Positions 39,879 through 48,760 are shown, counted from the first letter of the stretch. The stretch: DNA of 64,000 nucleotides from Streptomyces mirabilis (GCF_018310535.1 NZ_CP074102.1:7688001-7752000); one strand, 5' to 3'. The notes: a model not told the origin generated them from the letters alone. Program-made: numbers and translations.

Positions 39879-41153
39879 TCAGCTGCGTGAGAACACCCCG
39901 ATGCCGTTGGGGACCGGGCGCTCGGCGCCGCCGGAGGGGTGGTTGAGGACGCTCACCGCGCCCGCTCCCGGCATCCGCGCGACCATGGTCGTGGAGCCGC
40001 CGCCATCCAGACTGAACGCGTCGACGGAGCCCAACGACCGCATGGTGTGTGCCACTTCGGCGATGGTCAGTCCGCCGCGGTAGGCGGCCGCGCCGTCGAG
40101 GGCGAGCAGAAGCAGGCGCCGCCCCTTGTTCGCGATACCCACGGCGGTCCGTACGGCCGAGGTGGTGTTGTTCAGACCGGGCAGCGGCTGCCCGTGAGTG
40201 AGGACCGGATAGCCGCCGATGGCGAAGCGGTACCGGATCCGGGTGCCGGCCGCGACGAGCCAGTGCTGAATGCGGACCGCCTGCCCCTTCGCCAGCTCGC
40301 GCAACTGCTGCGCGCCCGCCTCGCGCCCCACCAGCACGGTGGTGCCGGACGCGATGGCACCGCTGCCGGGTGTGGTGGCCGTCGACACGACCCGGCCGCG
40401 GCGGACCGTCACCTCGTAGGTGTCCGCGCTGCAGGGCGCGGCGCGGTCGATGTCGGTGCCGCAGACGGCCCGCTTGCGGGAGACACCGCCCCAGGCCGAG
40501 GTGAACGCGCCGATGGAACCCTGCGGCAGCGCGTACTGGTTGAGCCCTCCGAGCGCCCACCGCCCCCGGGAGCTGCGCACGGAACCGTCGAGGGCCAGAC
40601 TGTCCAGCCGGGCCCGGCCGTCCAGGCCCACGCCGAGGACGTTCTTCGTGGTCGTGCCGGGCGGCAGGGCGGGGCCGAAGCGCTGGCCGTCCGGGACCGC
40701 CGCCTTCAGGGTGCGGCCGTTCGCGATCGCCGGACCCACGGTCGCGCCCGTGGCCTCGACCCCCGGATGCTGGGTCTCGGAGATGTCGAAGAAGTCACCG
40801 TTGACGCCGGCGACGGCGCCCTGCGCCTCGGCCAGCCGGGAGACGGCCGCCCGGGAGGCCACGGCCGCGGAGTGGAGGAGATCGACCCGCACATGACGGT
40901 TGCTCAGATCGACGCTCAGTACGTGTGCGCGTGCCACGCCCTGGGCGGCCGGGACGTCGAACTCCTTGTACGTGATGCCCGGGGCGACGGCCTTGCCGGT
41001 GAGGGCCTTCGCGTCCGCGACCGTGCCGTGCCAGGTGTGGGTGCCTTGCACGCCGCTGGCCGGTGCTGCCCCAGCCAGGGCCGCACCGGCCAGCGCGCTC
41101 CATGCCGTGAGTACCGTCAGTGCTGTTCTGAGCCGTCCGTCGCGAGGTGTCAC
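39879..41153 (-). CDS. Exported phosphodiester glycosidase (NAGPA) family protein
   Basis: This 424-residue exported protein has a signal peptide (residues 1-33, ALTVLTAWSALAGAALAGAA). The mature part contains the NAGPA/DUF2233 domain. Conserved segments are VAGVNGDFFDISETQHPGVE near 115, VGIANKGRRLLLLALDGA near 340, and AFSLDGGGSTTMVARMPGAG near 378 with the catalytic DGGGS loop. Members cleave GlcNAc-1-phosphodiester bonds; in bacteria the targets are probably teichoic acid or exopolysaccharide decorations. Two Cys (VCGTDIDRAAPC) could form a disulfide outside the cell. Confidence 0.88.
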   Translation of the reverse strand: MTPRDGRLRTALTVLTAWSALAGAALAGAAPASGVQGTHTWHGTVADAKALTGKAVAPGITYKEFDVPAAQGVARAHVLSVDLSNRHVRVDLLHSAAVASRAAVSRLAEAQGAVAGVNGDFFDISETQHPGVEATGATVGPAIANGRTLKAAVPDGQRFGPALPPGTTTKNVLGVGLDGRARLDSLALDGSVRSSRGRWALGGLNQYALPQGSIGAFTSAWGGVSRKRAVCGTDIDRAAPCSADTYEVTVRRGRVVSTATTPGSGAIASGTTVLVGREAGAQQLRELAKGQAVRIQHWLVAAGTRIRYRFAIGGYPVLTHGQPLPGLNNTTSAVRTAVGIANKGRRLLLLALDGAAAYRGGLTIAEVAHTMRSLGSVDAFSLDGGGSTTMVARMPGAGAVSVLNHPSGGAERPVPNGIGVFSRS

Positions 41154-41228
41154 GGTGCCCCCTGAAGTCTCGTCAACTGTCTTAGGACTCAGGGGGATTG
41201 CAGCAGACCGTGACGGCCTCCGCAGGGC

Positions 41229-41603
41229 CTAGGCGTCTACGACGCGGGAACGGATGAGAAAACGCACTCCTTCGGGTGCTTCCAGGGAGAAACCGCTGCC
41301 GCGGCCCGCCACGACGTCGACGATCAGTCGCGTGTGGCTCCACAGCTCGTACTGGCTCTTCGACATCCAGAACGTCACCGGCTCGTCGAGCCCCTCGACG
41401 TCCAGCTCGGCGAGCAGCACGTCGGAGCCGCCGGTGCGGAACTCGCCCTCCGGGTAGCACATGGGCGCACTGCCGTCGCAGCAGCCGCCGGACTGGTGGA
41501 ACATCAACGGTCCGTGGACCGCCCGCAGCCGCCGCAGCAACTCGGCGGCCGAGGGCGTCAGCTCGACGCGCGGGGCGGCGTCCGTCGTCTCCTGGTGGTC
41601 CAT
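41229..41603 (-). CDS. DUF779 family protein
   Basis: This 124-residue protein has the DUF779 signature: LMFHQSGGCCDGSAPMCYPE near residue 33-52 with a CC...C cluster, then LAELDVEGLDEPVTFWMSKS and the C-terminal FSLEAPEGVRFLIRS. DUF779 genes usually follow an acetaldehyde/aldehyde dehydrogenase gene and are sometimes named adhX. Here no such gene is adjacent. It is followed by the NAGPA gene and preceded by 177 bases with nothing recognisable. The Cys cluster suggests metal or redox function. Confidence 0.85.
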   Translation of the reverse strand: MDHQETTDAAPRVELTPSAAELLRRLRAVHGPLMFHQSGGCCDGSAPMCYPEGEFRTGGSDVLLAELDVEGLDEPVTFWMSKSQYELWSHTRLIVDVVAGRGSGFSLEAPEGVRFLIRSRVVDA

Positions 41604-41780
41604 GGCGTGTCCCTACCTTGATGTGCGGAAACGGAAGCCACCGCTCCGCGCGAGGGTCGGTCGGTCCGGCCCAGTCAACTCCTGGCTTGGTTGCAGACAG
41701 GTTGCACGACATCGGGGGAGGAGGACCAGGTGGCACGGCGAGGGAAGAGCCACGTGCGCTCGGTGCGCGGCGGCCGCCCG

Positions 41781-43346
41781 TCAAGGTTGGTGCGTGACGC
41801 TCACTTCTACGGTCAGCGTGCCCCTGTTGTCCTCGGAGCAGGACCCGGCGGCGTCGTTGATCCCCAGTTGCAGGGGGCCGTTTTGAGCTGCCCGGAAAGC
41901 CAGTTTCCGCCCGACGGTGTGGACGGGGGCGTCCTGACTGTCGGAGAGGCGTGCCAGCAGGGTGCCGAACGGCGCCGCGGGCTTGATCTTGCAGCTCTTC
42001 GCCCCGTCCAGCGACTGGTCCGTGAGCGCGTCGTAGCCGGTCGGCCCGGTCACGGGTTTGTTCCGGTAGTCGACCGTCCATTCTCCGGAAACGAACCGTA
42101 CGGTGACCCGGTCTCCCCGCTGGACGGTCAGTCTGGTCACCGACTGCCAACCGGTCGTCGACCGGACGACCTGAGTGGTGGTCGTCGTCCTCGGGTCCTC
42201 CTTGAACGGCAGCACGCCGGTGAGGAACAGACCGCCGCTGACGCCCGCCACCAGCACAGCCGTACCGGCCAGAGCCCACCACACCCGCTTCGGGCCCCTC
42301 GGGCGGGACGACTGCCGGGGAGGTGGCTTGAGTGACGTGGTGTGCAGGGCCGTCGGTGCGGGCTCCCCGGCCGGGACGAGTCGACCCTGGCCGCTGGTCA
42401 CGGTGTCCGCGTCGGTCAATGCGGTTGAAGACCGCAGCACCCGCACGGTCGGTGACGGCAGCGGCCCGGCGTCCGCCTCCCCCGCCGCGACACGCCACAG
42501 CGCGGAACGCGCGGTGGCCGCCGAAGGGCGCTCGTCGGGGGACTTGCGCAGCAGTGCCTCGACGACCGGGCGCAGTGGGCCGAGCCGCTCCGACAGGACG
42601 GGCTGCTCGTACGCCACGGCGTGCAGCGTCGCGGGCCGTGCCGGCCTGCGGAACGGGGACTGCCCGCCGCAGACCGTGGCGAGGGTCGCGCCGAGGGACC
42701 ACAGGTCGGAGGCCGGGCCGACCGGCGATCCCATCACCCGCTCGGGAGCCATGTACTCGAGGGAGCCGATCAGTTCACCGGTGGTCGTCAGGGACTCGCC
42801 GTCGTCCAGGGCCGCGATACCGAAGTCGGTGAGGACGGCGTTGCCGTCGCGGCGCAGCAGGACGTTGGCGGGCTTGACATCACGGTGCAGGGTGCCCGCC
42901 GCGTGCACGGCCTCCAGCGCGTCGAGCAGTTGCACGCCCAGGGCGGCGGTGTGCTGCGGCGTGAGCGGTCCGCTCTCGGCGATCCCGTGGGCCAGCGAGG
43001 GCCCCTCGACGAGTTCCATGACGATCCACAGCCGGTCCTCGGACTCGACCAGGTCGTGGACACCCACCACATGGGGATGCGACACCCGGGCGACCGCGCG
43101 CGCCTCACGGACCGCGCGACGCACCCGTATGCGCTGATCCTCGTCGCCCTGGGTGAGGACGTTCAGTTCCTTGGCCGCGACCGGGCGGTCCAGCAGCTGG
43201 TCGTGGGCGCGCCAGACCGTGCCCATCCCGCCTCTGCCGAGAACGTCGTGAAGCAGATACCGACCGGCGATCAGCCGCCCTGAGCCGTGTTCCGAACGCG
43301 TCGCCGCCTGGTGATCGCCATCTCCGGATATCACGCGCTCTCTCAC
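41781..43346 (-). CDS. Membrane Ser/Thr protein kinase with lectin-like (PA-IL/LecA) extracellular domain
   Basis: This 521-residue Hanks-type kinase has the G-loop LGRGGMGTVW near 36, catalytic loop LHRDVKPANVLL near 152, and DFGIAALDDG with GSLEYMAPE. A membrane helix lies near 352-373 (VWWALAGTAVLVAGVSGGLF). The outside part (about 380-521) reads LTVQRGDRVTVRFVSGEWTV, PFGTLLARLSDSQDAPVHTV, and GPLQLGINDAAGSCSEDNRG. This follows the order of the LecA/PA-IL galactose-binding lectin fold, so the kinase may sense a sugar or wall component. Upstream of the gene is a GTCGTTCG-rich repeat (43381-43427). Confidence 0.9.
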   Translation of the reverse strand: MRERVISGDGDHQAATRSEHGSGRLIAGRYLLHDVLGRGGMGTVWRAHDQLLDRPVAAKELNVLTQGDEDQRIRVRRAVREARAVARVSHPHVVGVHDLVESEDRLWIVMELVEGPSLAHGIAESGPLTPQHTAALGVQLLDALEAVHAAGTLHRDVKPANVLLRRDGNAVLTDFGIAALDDGESLTTTGELIGSLEYMAPERVMGSPVGPASDLWSLGATLATVCGGQSPFRRPARPATLHAVAYEQPVLSERLGPLRPVVEALLRKSPDERPSAATARSALWRVAAGEADAGPLPSPTVRVLRSSTALTDADTVTSGQGRLVPAGEPAPTALHTTSLKPPPRQSSRPRGPKRVWWALAGTAVLVAGVSGGLFLTGVLPFKEDPRTTTTTQVVRSTTGWQSVTRLTVQRGDRVTVRFVSGEWTVDYRNKPVTGPTGYDALTDQSLDGAKSCKIKPAAPFGTLLARLSDSQDAPVHTVGRKLAFRAAQNGPLQLGINDAAGSCSEDNRGTLTVEVSVTHQP

Positions 43347-43454
43347 GTTTCCTTCCCGGTGGACTGTCCGCCCGCCGGCTGTCGTTCGATTGGTCGTCGT
43401 TTGTTCGTTCCGTCGTCGTTCGTTCGGGGCCGAGCATAGCGGAGCACATCATGG

Positions 43455-44927
43455 TCACATGTCGTCAACTCGCGTGCGGTGAGGGGACCTTGATGACCGA
43501 TGTTCTCCGGGGCGGGCGTCCTGGAGATTGCGCGGTACTCGGACGCGTTCGGACGGATCGATTCCTTCGGCCGTGCGGGCCGCCCAGGGGCCGGTGGTCA
43601 CGATGCCCAGGGCGAGGATGGCCAGACCGCAGCCGGCGATGATCCACCAGGCGGCCGGGCGCGCCCCGGCGGCGATCGCGGCGCCGGTCACCGCGATGCC
43701 GAGCGCGGCGCCGACCTGGCGGCTGGTCGCGGCGATCGCGGCGGCCACCCCGGCCTGGGCGCGTGGCAGGCCCGAGACCGCTGTGTGGGTGATGGGCGCG
43801 TTGACGAAGCCGAAGCCCAGTCCGAACAGTGCGTACGCCGCGTAGAGCAGGACGTCCGAGCGGTCGGCTGACCGGGTGGCGGGGACGGCCAGCAGGCCGC
43901 CGGCGGTGATGCCGGCCCCGGCGAGCAGCAGCGGGATACGCGGGCCGCGGCTGCCCACGATCCGCCCGGCCAGTGGCGGGCACACGAGGGACAGCACCGC
44001 CATCGGCAGCAGGTGCACCCCGGTACTCAGGGCGCTGAGCCCCAACACCTGTTGCAGATAGAGGGTGTTGGCGAAGAGGAAGCCGCCGAGCGCGGTGAAG
44101 GCGCACACCGCCATCACCGTCGCCCCGCTGAAAGGCGCGCTGCGGAAGAGGCGCGGGTCGACCAGCGGTTCGTCGCGCCTCCTCTCGTAGGGGATGAAGG
44201 CGGCCAGCGCACCGGCCGCGGTGATCAGGCAGGTCACGATGGCGGGGGAGGTCCAACCCCGGCCCGGTGCCTCGATGATGGCGTACGTCAGTGTGCCGAG
44301 TGCGGTGATCACCAGCAGTTGCCCCACCGGGTCCAGCCTGCGGGGCCGTGGCGCGCGTGATTCCGGGACGAACAGGGCCGTGAGCAGGAGCGCGGCCAGC
44401 CCGATCGGCACGTTCAGCCAGAACACCGACCGCCACCCGGCCGTCTGCACCAGTACGCCGCCGAGGATCGGGCCGGCCGCCATGCTGATGCCCACCACCC
44501 CGCCCCACACGCCGATGGCCCTTGCCCGCTCCCGCGGTTGTGGGAAGGCGTTGGCGAGGATGGCCATGGCGACCGGGGTGAGCATGCAGCCGCCCACCGC
44601 CTGCGCCATGCGGAAGACGATCAGCCAGTCCAGCGACGGTGCCAGGCTGCACAGCGCCGATCCGCCGGTGAACAACACGAGCCCGAGGAGGAAGACACGT
44701 CGTCTCCCGACGCGGTCGGCCGTGGAACCGGCCAGGATGAGCAGCGAGGCCAGCACGATGGTGTATGCGTCGAGGGTCCACTGCAGGCCCGACACGGAGC
44801 TGTGCAGGTCTTCCTGTATCGAGGGCAGGGCGACGTTGAGGATCGTGGTGTCGAGGCTGACCAGCAGCACGCTCAGGCAGCAGACGGCCAGGACCAACGA
44901 GGGTCTGCTGCGGTCGGGTTGAGACAC
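43455..44927 (-). CDS. MFS drug-export-type transporter (DHA2, EmrB/QacA-like)
   Basis: This 490-residue integral membrane protein has about 14 helices. The DHA2 motif C is present (SLDTTILNVALPSIQEDL at helix 1), as is motif A GSTADRVGRRRVFLLG near 72. GGCMLTPVAMAILANAFP near 112 fits QacA/EmrB exporters. The start GTG at 44927 has AAAGGG upstream. It follows an alpha/beta-hydrolase gene by 20 bases and a cupin gene upstream of that, all on the minus strand and probably one operon under the divergent TetR regulator. The exported compound is unknown. Confidence 0.88.
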   Translation of the reverse strand: MSQPDRSRPSLVLAVCCLSVLLVSLDTTILNVALPSIQEDLHSSVSGLQWTLDAYTIVLASLLILAGSTADRVGRRRVFLLGLVLFTGGSALCSLAPSLDWLIVFRMAQAVGGCMLTPVAMAILANAFPQPRERARAIGVWGGVVGISMAAGPILGGVLVQTAGWRSVFWLNVPIGLAALLLTALFVPESRAPRPRRLDPVGQLLVITALGTLTYAIIEAPGRGWTSPAIVTCLITAAGALAAFIPYERRRDEPLVDPRLFRSAPFSGATVMAVCAFTALGGFLFANTLYLQQVLGLSALSTGVHLLPMAVLSLVCPPLAGRIVGSRGPRIPLLLAGAGITAGGLLAVPATRSADRSDVLLYAAYALFGLGFGFVNAPITHTAVSGLPRAQAGVAAAIAATSRQVGAALGIAVTGAAIAAGARPAAWWIIAGCGLAILALGIVTTGPWAARTAEGIDPSERVRVPRNLQDARPGEHRSSRSPHRTRVDDM

Positions 44928-44947
44928 GTCGGCTGCCCTTTCCGGGG

Positions 44948-45757
44948 TCAGTGCCGCGGCCGGTCGGTGGTGTGGGCCTCGGTGAAGTCCCAGAGCACCG
45001 GGAGGAATTCCTCCGGCGTCTCGGTCTGGGGCATGTGGCCGGTGCCTTCCAGCAGACGGAACTCCGCTTCGGGGATGGCCTGCGCGTACGCGCGTCCGTA
45101 GTCGGCGTCCACGACCTGGTCGCTTGCGCCCCATGCGACCAGGGTCGGGTGGATGACCTTGGCGAGGCGGTCGGGCAGGGTGGCATCGGTCATGGCGTGC
45201 GGGCCCGAATAGATCTGCAGAGTGGCACGGTTGGCGGCCATGACCGCGCGCTGCGCCTCGGTCAGTGCGCTGGGGTCGAAGCGGAACTTCGAGGGGTCGT
45301 GGAAGGAGAGTCGGGACAGCTCGACGGGTGTCAGGGAGAAGGTGTCGGCTATCGGGTGGCCGGGGACGAGGATGCCGACGGCGTTGACGAGGGTGACGCT
45401 GCTGATGCGACGGCTGCCCAGGGTCGCCAGTTCGGCGGCGATCCAGCCGCCGATCGAGTTGCCGACAACGGCGACGTCCCGCAGGTCGAGAGCGTCGAGC
45501 AGTTGGGCGTAGACCTGGGCCAGGGTCGTGACGTCGGTCAGCCACTCGGGGCGGGCAGTGCCGTCGAAGCCGGGGTGGACGGGCGTGAACACCCTGGCCG
45601 GACGCTGCTCGGCCAGCAGGCCGGCGAACGGGGTGACGGTCTGCGGGCCGCCGCCTCCGTGCAGCAGCAGGAGGGGGCGCCCCTCCTGCCCGAAGAGGTC
45701 GACGGTGATGTCGAGGGTGCCTTGGTCGAGCGTGAGGGTGTGGGTGCTGCGGGTCAT
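44948..45757 (-). CDS. Alpha/beta-hydrolase
   Basis: This 269-residue cytoplasmic hydrolase has the oxyanion segment LLLHGGGGPQTVTPFAGLLA near residue 30, the nucleophile elbow VVGNSIGGWIAAEL with Ser near 100, the acid in GASDQVVDADY near 215, and the His in LEGTGHMPQTETPEEF near 243. It is between a cupin gene and an exporter gene on one strand. Members include esterases, C-C hydrolases and haloperoxidase-like enzymes; the sequence does not decide between them. Confidence 0.85.
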   Translation of the reverse strand: MTRSTHTLTLDQGTLDITVDLFGQEGRPLLLLHGGGGPQTVTPFAGLLAEQRPARVFTPVHPGFDGTARPEWLTDVTTLAQVYAQLLDALDLRDVAVVGNSIGGWIAAELATLGSRRISSVTLVNAVGILVPGHPIADTFSLTPVELSRLSFHDPSKFRFDPSALTEAQRAVMAANRATLQIYSGPHAMTDATLPDRLAKVIHPTLVAWGASDQVVDADYGRAYAQAIPEAEFRLLEGTGHMPQTETPEEFLPVLWDFTEAHTTDRPRH

Positions 45758-45814
45758 TCGGTGCTCCTCAAGTGGCTGCGTCGAGAGGGAAGTCGAGAAG
45801 GAAGGGGATTGCCG

Positions 45815-46273
45815 TCACGCGAAATCGGTCGCGGGGACGGTGGCGTAGCGGCTCATCACCGCGACGGTCGACTCCGGGGTCAGCTCCTGGCCGCCCGCGA
45901 TCATGTTCCGCAGGTCGCGGAAGTACTGCACGTACAGGTCGGGCGTGAAGGTGTTGAGCATCACCGCGGGCGTGTCACCGAGGTTGGCGAAGGTGTGCGG
46001 GGCGCCGGGCGGGATCATGGCGAGCGTCCCGGCCGGGGCCACGTGGGTCGTCTCCCCGATGGTGAAGTGCACGGTGCCGGAGACGACGTAGAAGCCCTCG
46101 TCGTGCTGGGCGTGGCGGTGCTGCGGCGGGCCCTGGGTGTGCGGGGCGATGGTGATCTCTCCGATTCCGAGGCGGTGCCCGGTGGTGCTCCCGTCCTCGA
46201 GGATGCGCATCTGTGTGGGGCCCAGCTGGATCGTCTCGCCGTCGTCCGGGCCGACCACGGATACCGTGCTCAT
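45815..46273 (-). CDS. Cupin protein (quercetinase-like), first gene of the TetR-linked operon
   Basis: This 152-residue cupin has motif 1 PPQHRHAQHDEGFYVVSGTV near 49 and motif 2 with PPGAPHTFANLG near 93. The length and C-terminal helices (YVQYFRDLRNMIAGG) resemble flavonoid/quinone-acting cupin dioxygenases. GAAGGAG precedes the ATG at 46273. It is divergent from a TetR regulator across 124 bases of palindrome-rich DNA. Together with the hydrolase and exporter it could detoxify an aromatic compound, which is inference. Confidence 0.82.
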   Translation of the reverse strand: MSTVSVVGPDDGETIQLGPTQMRILEDGSTTGHRLGIGEITIAPHTQGPPQHRHAQHDEGFYVVSGTVHFTIGETTHVAPAGTLAMIPPGAPHTFANLGDTPAVMLNTFTPDLYVQYFRDLRNMIAGGQELTPESTVAVMSRYATVPATDFA

Positions 46274-46285
46274 TGCTTCTCCTTC

Positions 46286-46358
46286 GTGAGAGTTGACTCT
46301 CATGAGAATAGAGAAGTCGAGTGCCATAATGCAAGTCGACTCTCACGACGAGTGGCGA
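46286..46358. promoter_or_regulatory. Palindromic operator candidates for the TetR/cupin divergon
   Basis: TGAGAGTTGACTCTCA is a near-perfect palindrome at about 46287-46302 beside the cupin start. A second copy, AGTCGACTCTCACGACGAGTGGCGACT, lies at about 46332-46358. GTCGACTCTCA/GAGAGTTGACTCTCA share the core GACTCTCA. They straddle the likely promoters of both genes. Confidence 0.6.
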
Positions 46359-46397
46359 CTGCTAAAATGCGGGTGAGTCAACAGGAGGAGTTCCACA

Positions 46398-47003
46398 ATG
46401 ACGGCGCAGGCGGGCACCGGCCGCACCAACCAGAAGCAGCGCACGCGGACGGCGATCGTGGCGGCCGCCCGGGATCTCACCGGCACGGGCGCCGAGGTGA
46501 CCATGCCCGCGATCGCCCGCGCGGCCCTGGTCTCCGAGGCCACCGCCTATCGGTACTTCCCCGACCTGCCGTCGCTGATCAGTGAGGCCCTGGCCGGCGT
46601 CTGGCCGCCCCCCGCCGAGGCGCTCGCGCCGGTCGCGGACTCCGCCGACGCCGTCGAACGCGTCGCCTTCGCCTGCGAGTTCCTCCTTCGCGGCATCCTC
46701 GCCCGGCAGGGTTCGGTACGCGCGATGATCGCCGCCACCATCACCCGGCCCGAGACGGTGGCCACGCGACCGGGCATTCGCTTCGGACTCATCGACCATG
46801 CGCTCCTCCCCTTGGAGGGCACGCTCGGCGCGACGGACCCGGACGCGTTCACGCAGCTCAAGCGGGACCTCGCGGTGGTCGTGAGCGCCGAGTCACTCTT
46901 CACCCTCACCGATCTGTGCGGGCTCGACCCCGACGAGGCCGTCACCAGCGCCGTACGGACCGCGACCACCTTGACCGAGGCCGCGGTGCGCGCGATCGGG
47001 TAG
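46398..47003 (+). CDS. TetR-family regulator
   Basis: This 201-residue protein has the TetR helix-turn-helix at residues 12-58 (RTAIVAAARDLTGTGAEVTM and ARAALVSEATAYRYFPDLPS) and a ligand-binding C-domain. AGGAGGAG precedes the ATG. It is divergent from the cupin-hydrolase-exporter operon and is flanked downstream by an IS630 relic, which marks the start of unstable DNA. It most likely represses the divergent operon and itself through the GACTCTCA palindromes. Confidence 0.88.
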   Translation: MTAQAGTGRTNQKQRTRTAIVAAARDLTGTGAEVTMPAIARAALVSEATAYRYFPDLPSLISEALAGVWPPPAEALAPVADSADAVERVAFACEFLLRGILARQGSVRAMIAATITRPETVATRPGIRFGLIDHALLPLEGTLGATDPDAFTQLKRDLAVVVSAESLFTLTDLCGLDPDEAVTSAVRTATTLTEAAVRAIG

Positions 47004-47055
47004 TGCCTGGGCCGGGGTTCCCGACGAGGCTGCCGACGCTGGAGTTCCCTGGTGG

Positions 47056-47783
47056 GTGAGGTGTGGGTATGGGGGCGTGCCGACCGCTGCGGGACGTCAG
47101 CGCCGGGAAGCGGTACGGATGCAGTCGGCCGAGCTGTTCGAGCAGCAGTTCAAGCCACCGGAGGTCGCACCGCGGCTGCGGGTGAGCCGGAAATCGCCCT
47201 GTCAGTGGCACCAGCTGTGGCGGGACGGCGGAGTTCAGGCCCGGGCCTCCCGTGGCCCGAGCGGATCACGGTGCCGGCGCGGGCACACCCCGGTCGTGAC
47301 GGTGAGCGGGCGGCGCTCGGGGCGGCCGTCGGTCGCCGGGCCGATCGCCATGCGGCCCGGGTCCCGCACCCGGCTGTGCCACCGCCTGGGCACTCACCTC
47401 CGCGGACAAAGGCAAGCGCCGCCGCATGGGTGAGCGCGACTTCATCGCTCCTATCGACGGCGTCCACCAGCTCGTCAGGGCACCGGGTCGTGCCGGTGTG
47501 GGACCGGTCGAACACCCATGTCTCCTGCACGATGCGGCAGTTGATCGCCGAGCGGGAGCGGCTGACGGTGTTCCTGCTGCCCGCCCACTCGCCCGACCTC
47601 GACCCGTTCGAGGGCGTGTGGGCACACGTCAAACGCAGTCTGGCCAACCTCGCCGTTGTCGCCCCCGACTGCCTGGAGACGCTCGTCCGCAACCGGCTCA
47701 AACGCCTCCCGTACCGGCCCGAGGTCCTCGACGGCTTCATCGCCGGAACCGGCCTGGCCCTCGACGACTCGACGTCACCCTGA
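47056..47783 (+). pseudogene. Degraded IS630-family transposase
   Basis: Three frames in succession match one transposase. The N-terminal helix-turn-helix (ELFEQQFKPPEVAPRLRVSR, then WHQLWRDGGVQA) is at 47088-47250. A middle piece follows (RRGHTPVVTVSGRRSG; MGERDFIAPIDGVHQLVRAP). The C-terminal catalytic part lies at about 47500-47783 (VWDRSNTHVSCTMRQLI; HSPDLDPFEGVWAHVKRSLA). The last holds the second Asp and final Glu of the DDE triad. About 100 residues between the DNA-binding part and the first Asp are deleted, and two frameshifts are present, so it is inactive. Confidence 0.82.
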
Positions 47784-47951
47784 CAAGCCGAAGTCAGGTA
47801 GAAGGGGACCTCACCAAGGGAGCAGCGACTGCTCGGGCGGACCAGTTGGAGTGGACAGGACCCGAGCACCCGGGGCCAACTGGGAGAAGAGGTCCGCTGG
47901 GGTCGTTTCCCGCGGCTGCCTGGATGCGCCGTCCGACACCTTGGAGCGCTC

Positions 47952-48191
47952 ATGAAAGGAATGGCCGCGGCGACAGTGCCGGCGGTTTGCGCCATGCCGC
48001 TTGCTGCTGCATGCGGCTGTCCCAGCCGGACGATCTCGTCCGCCTGCGCCAGGCCCACATCTGGAGCGCTGTCGGCGGGCATCCCCGTATACATCGGCTC
48101 GGCCGCACCCGGCAGCGCGTCCGACGCCACAGTGGTACGTCGTGAACACGTCCGGCAGCAAGGTCGAACCCGATTGACGGGGGACCGATGA
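47952..48191 (+). CDS. Unrecognised 79-residue frame overlapping the DUF6529 gene
   Basis: An ATG with GGAG upstream opens a frame that begins with an export-like stretch (KGMAAATVPAVCAMPLAAAC). It ends by ATGA overlap with the next gene. The rest does not look like a folded domain, and a different frame near the end (QWYVVNTSGSKVEPD) also looks coding, so a frameshifted remnant of a partner gene is equally possible. The 400-base stretch before it, back to the IS630 relic, shows nothing recognisable. Confidence 0.25.
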   Translation: MKGMAAATVPAVCAMPLAAACGCPSRTISSACARPTSGALSAGIPVYIGSAAPGSASDATVVRREHVRQQGRTRLTGDR

Positions 48192-48760
48192 CCGGACACA
48201 CGGGCGCGCGGATGCGGCGTCCCGCACGAACGGTGGCGGCCTGTTTGGCTGCTTTGCTGCCGGTCGCGGTCGCGGTGGGGGTGTATGCGTTCGGCCGCAC
48301 GCACACACCGGACTACACCAGCGGCCTGTTCGGGCAGCACGGCGCCGGCGTCTACGACCTCAAGGCGCGCCTGGGCAGCGCTTTGATGGCACTCGCGGTC
48401 GTCCAACTGCTACTCGGGCTGTGGATGTACCGGCGTCTACCAGGAGCGGGGGCCGCGCCGCACCGGGTGCACCCCACACACCGGCTCATCGGCCTCCTTG
48501 CCTTTCTGCTCTCGCTGCCCATCTCCTACCACTGCATCACCGCCTACGGAGTTGAGTTCACGAGCAGCCGAGCGGCGGTGCACTCCATCACGGGCTGCGT
48601 CCTGTACGGCGCGTTCGTGGCCAAGGTGCTGGTGGTGCGCAGCCGCCGACTGCCCGGTTGGGCGCTTCCGGCCGCCGGCGGCGTCCTGGTCACCGCCATC
48701 GCACTGATGTGGTACACAGCCGCCTTGTGGTTCTTCATCGGCTCCGCCCCGGGCTTCTGA
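48188..48760 (+). CDS. DUF6529-like membrane protein
   Basis: This 190-residue integral membrane protein has four or five helices (ACLAALLPVAVAVGVYAFGR; LGSALMALAVVQLLLGLWMY; LIGLLAFLLSLPISYHCITA; GCVLYGAFVAKVLVV; WALPAAGGVLVTAIALMWYT). His residues in THRLIG, SYHCITAYG and AVHSITG are spaced as in four-helix heme b proteins, suggesting a cytochrome b561/ferric reductase-like redox role. In other Streptomyces I recall DUF6529 genes beside exported Rieske proteins. GGGGGACC precedes the ATG. The true partner is not seen here. Confidence 0.72.
   Translation: MTGHTGARMRRPARTVAACLAALLPVAVAVGVYAFGRTHTPDYTSGLFGQHGAGVYDLKARLGSALMALAVVQLLLGLWMYRRLPGAGAAPHRVHPTHRLIGLLAFLLSLPISYHCITAYGVEFTSSRAAVHSITGCVLYGAFVAKVLVVRSRRLPGWALPAAGGVLVTAIALMWYTAALWFFIGSAPGF

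Noticed and set aside
43381..43427. GTCGTTCG-rich stretch considered as a regulatory repeat
   Set aside because: Units are irregular and mixed with GTCGTC. It looks like simple-sequence slippage rather than an operator array.
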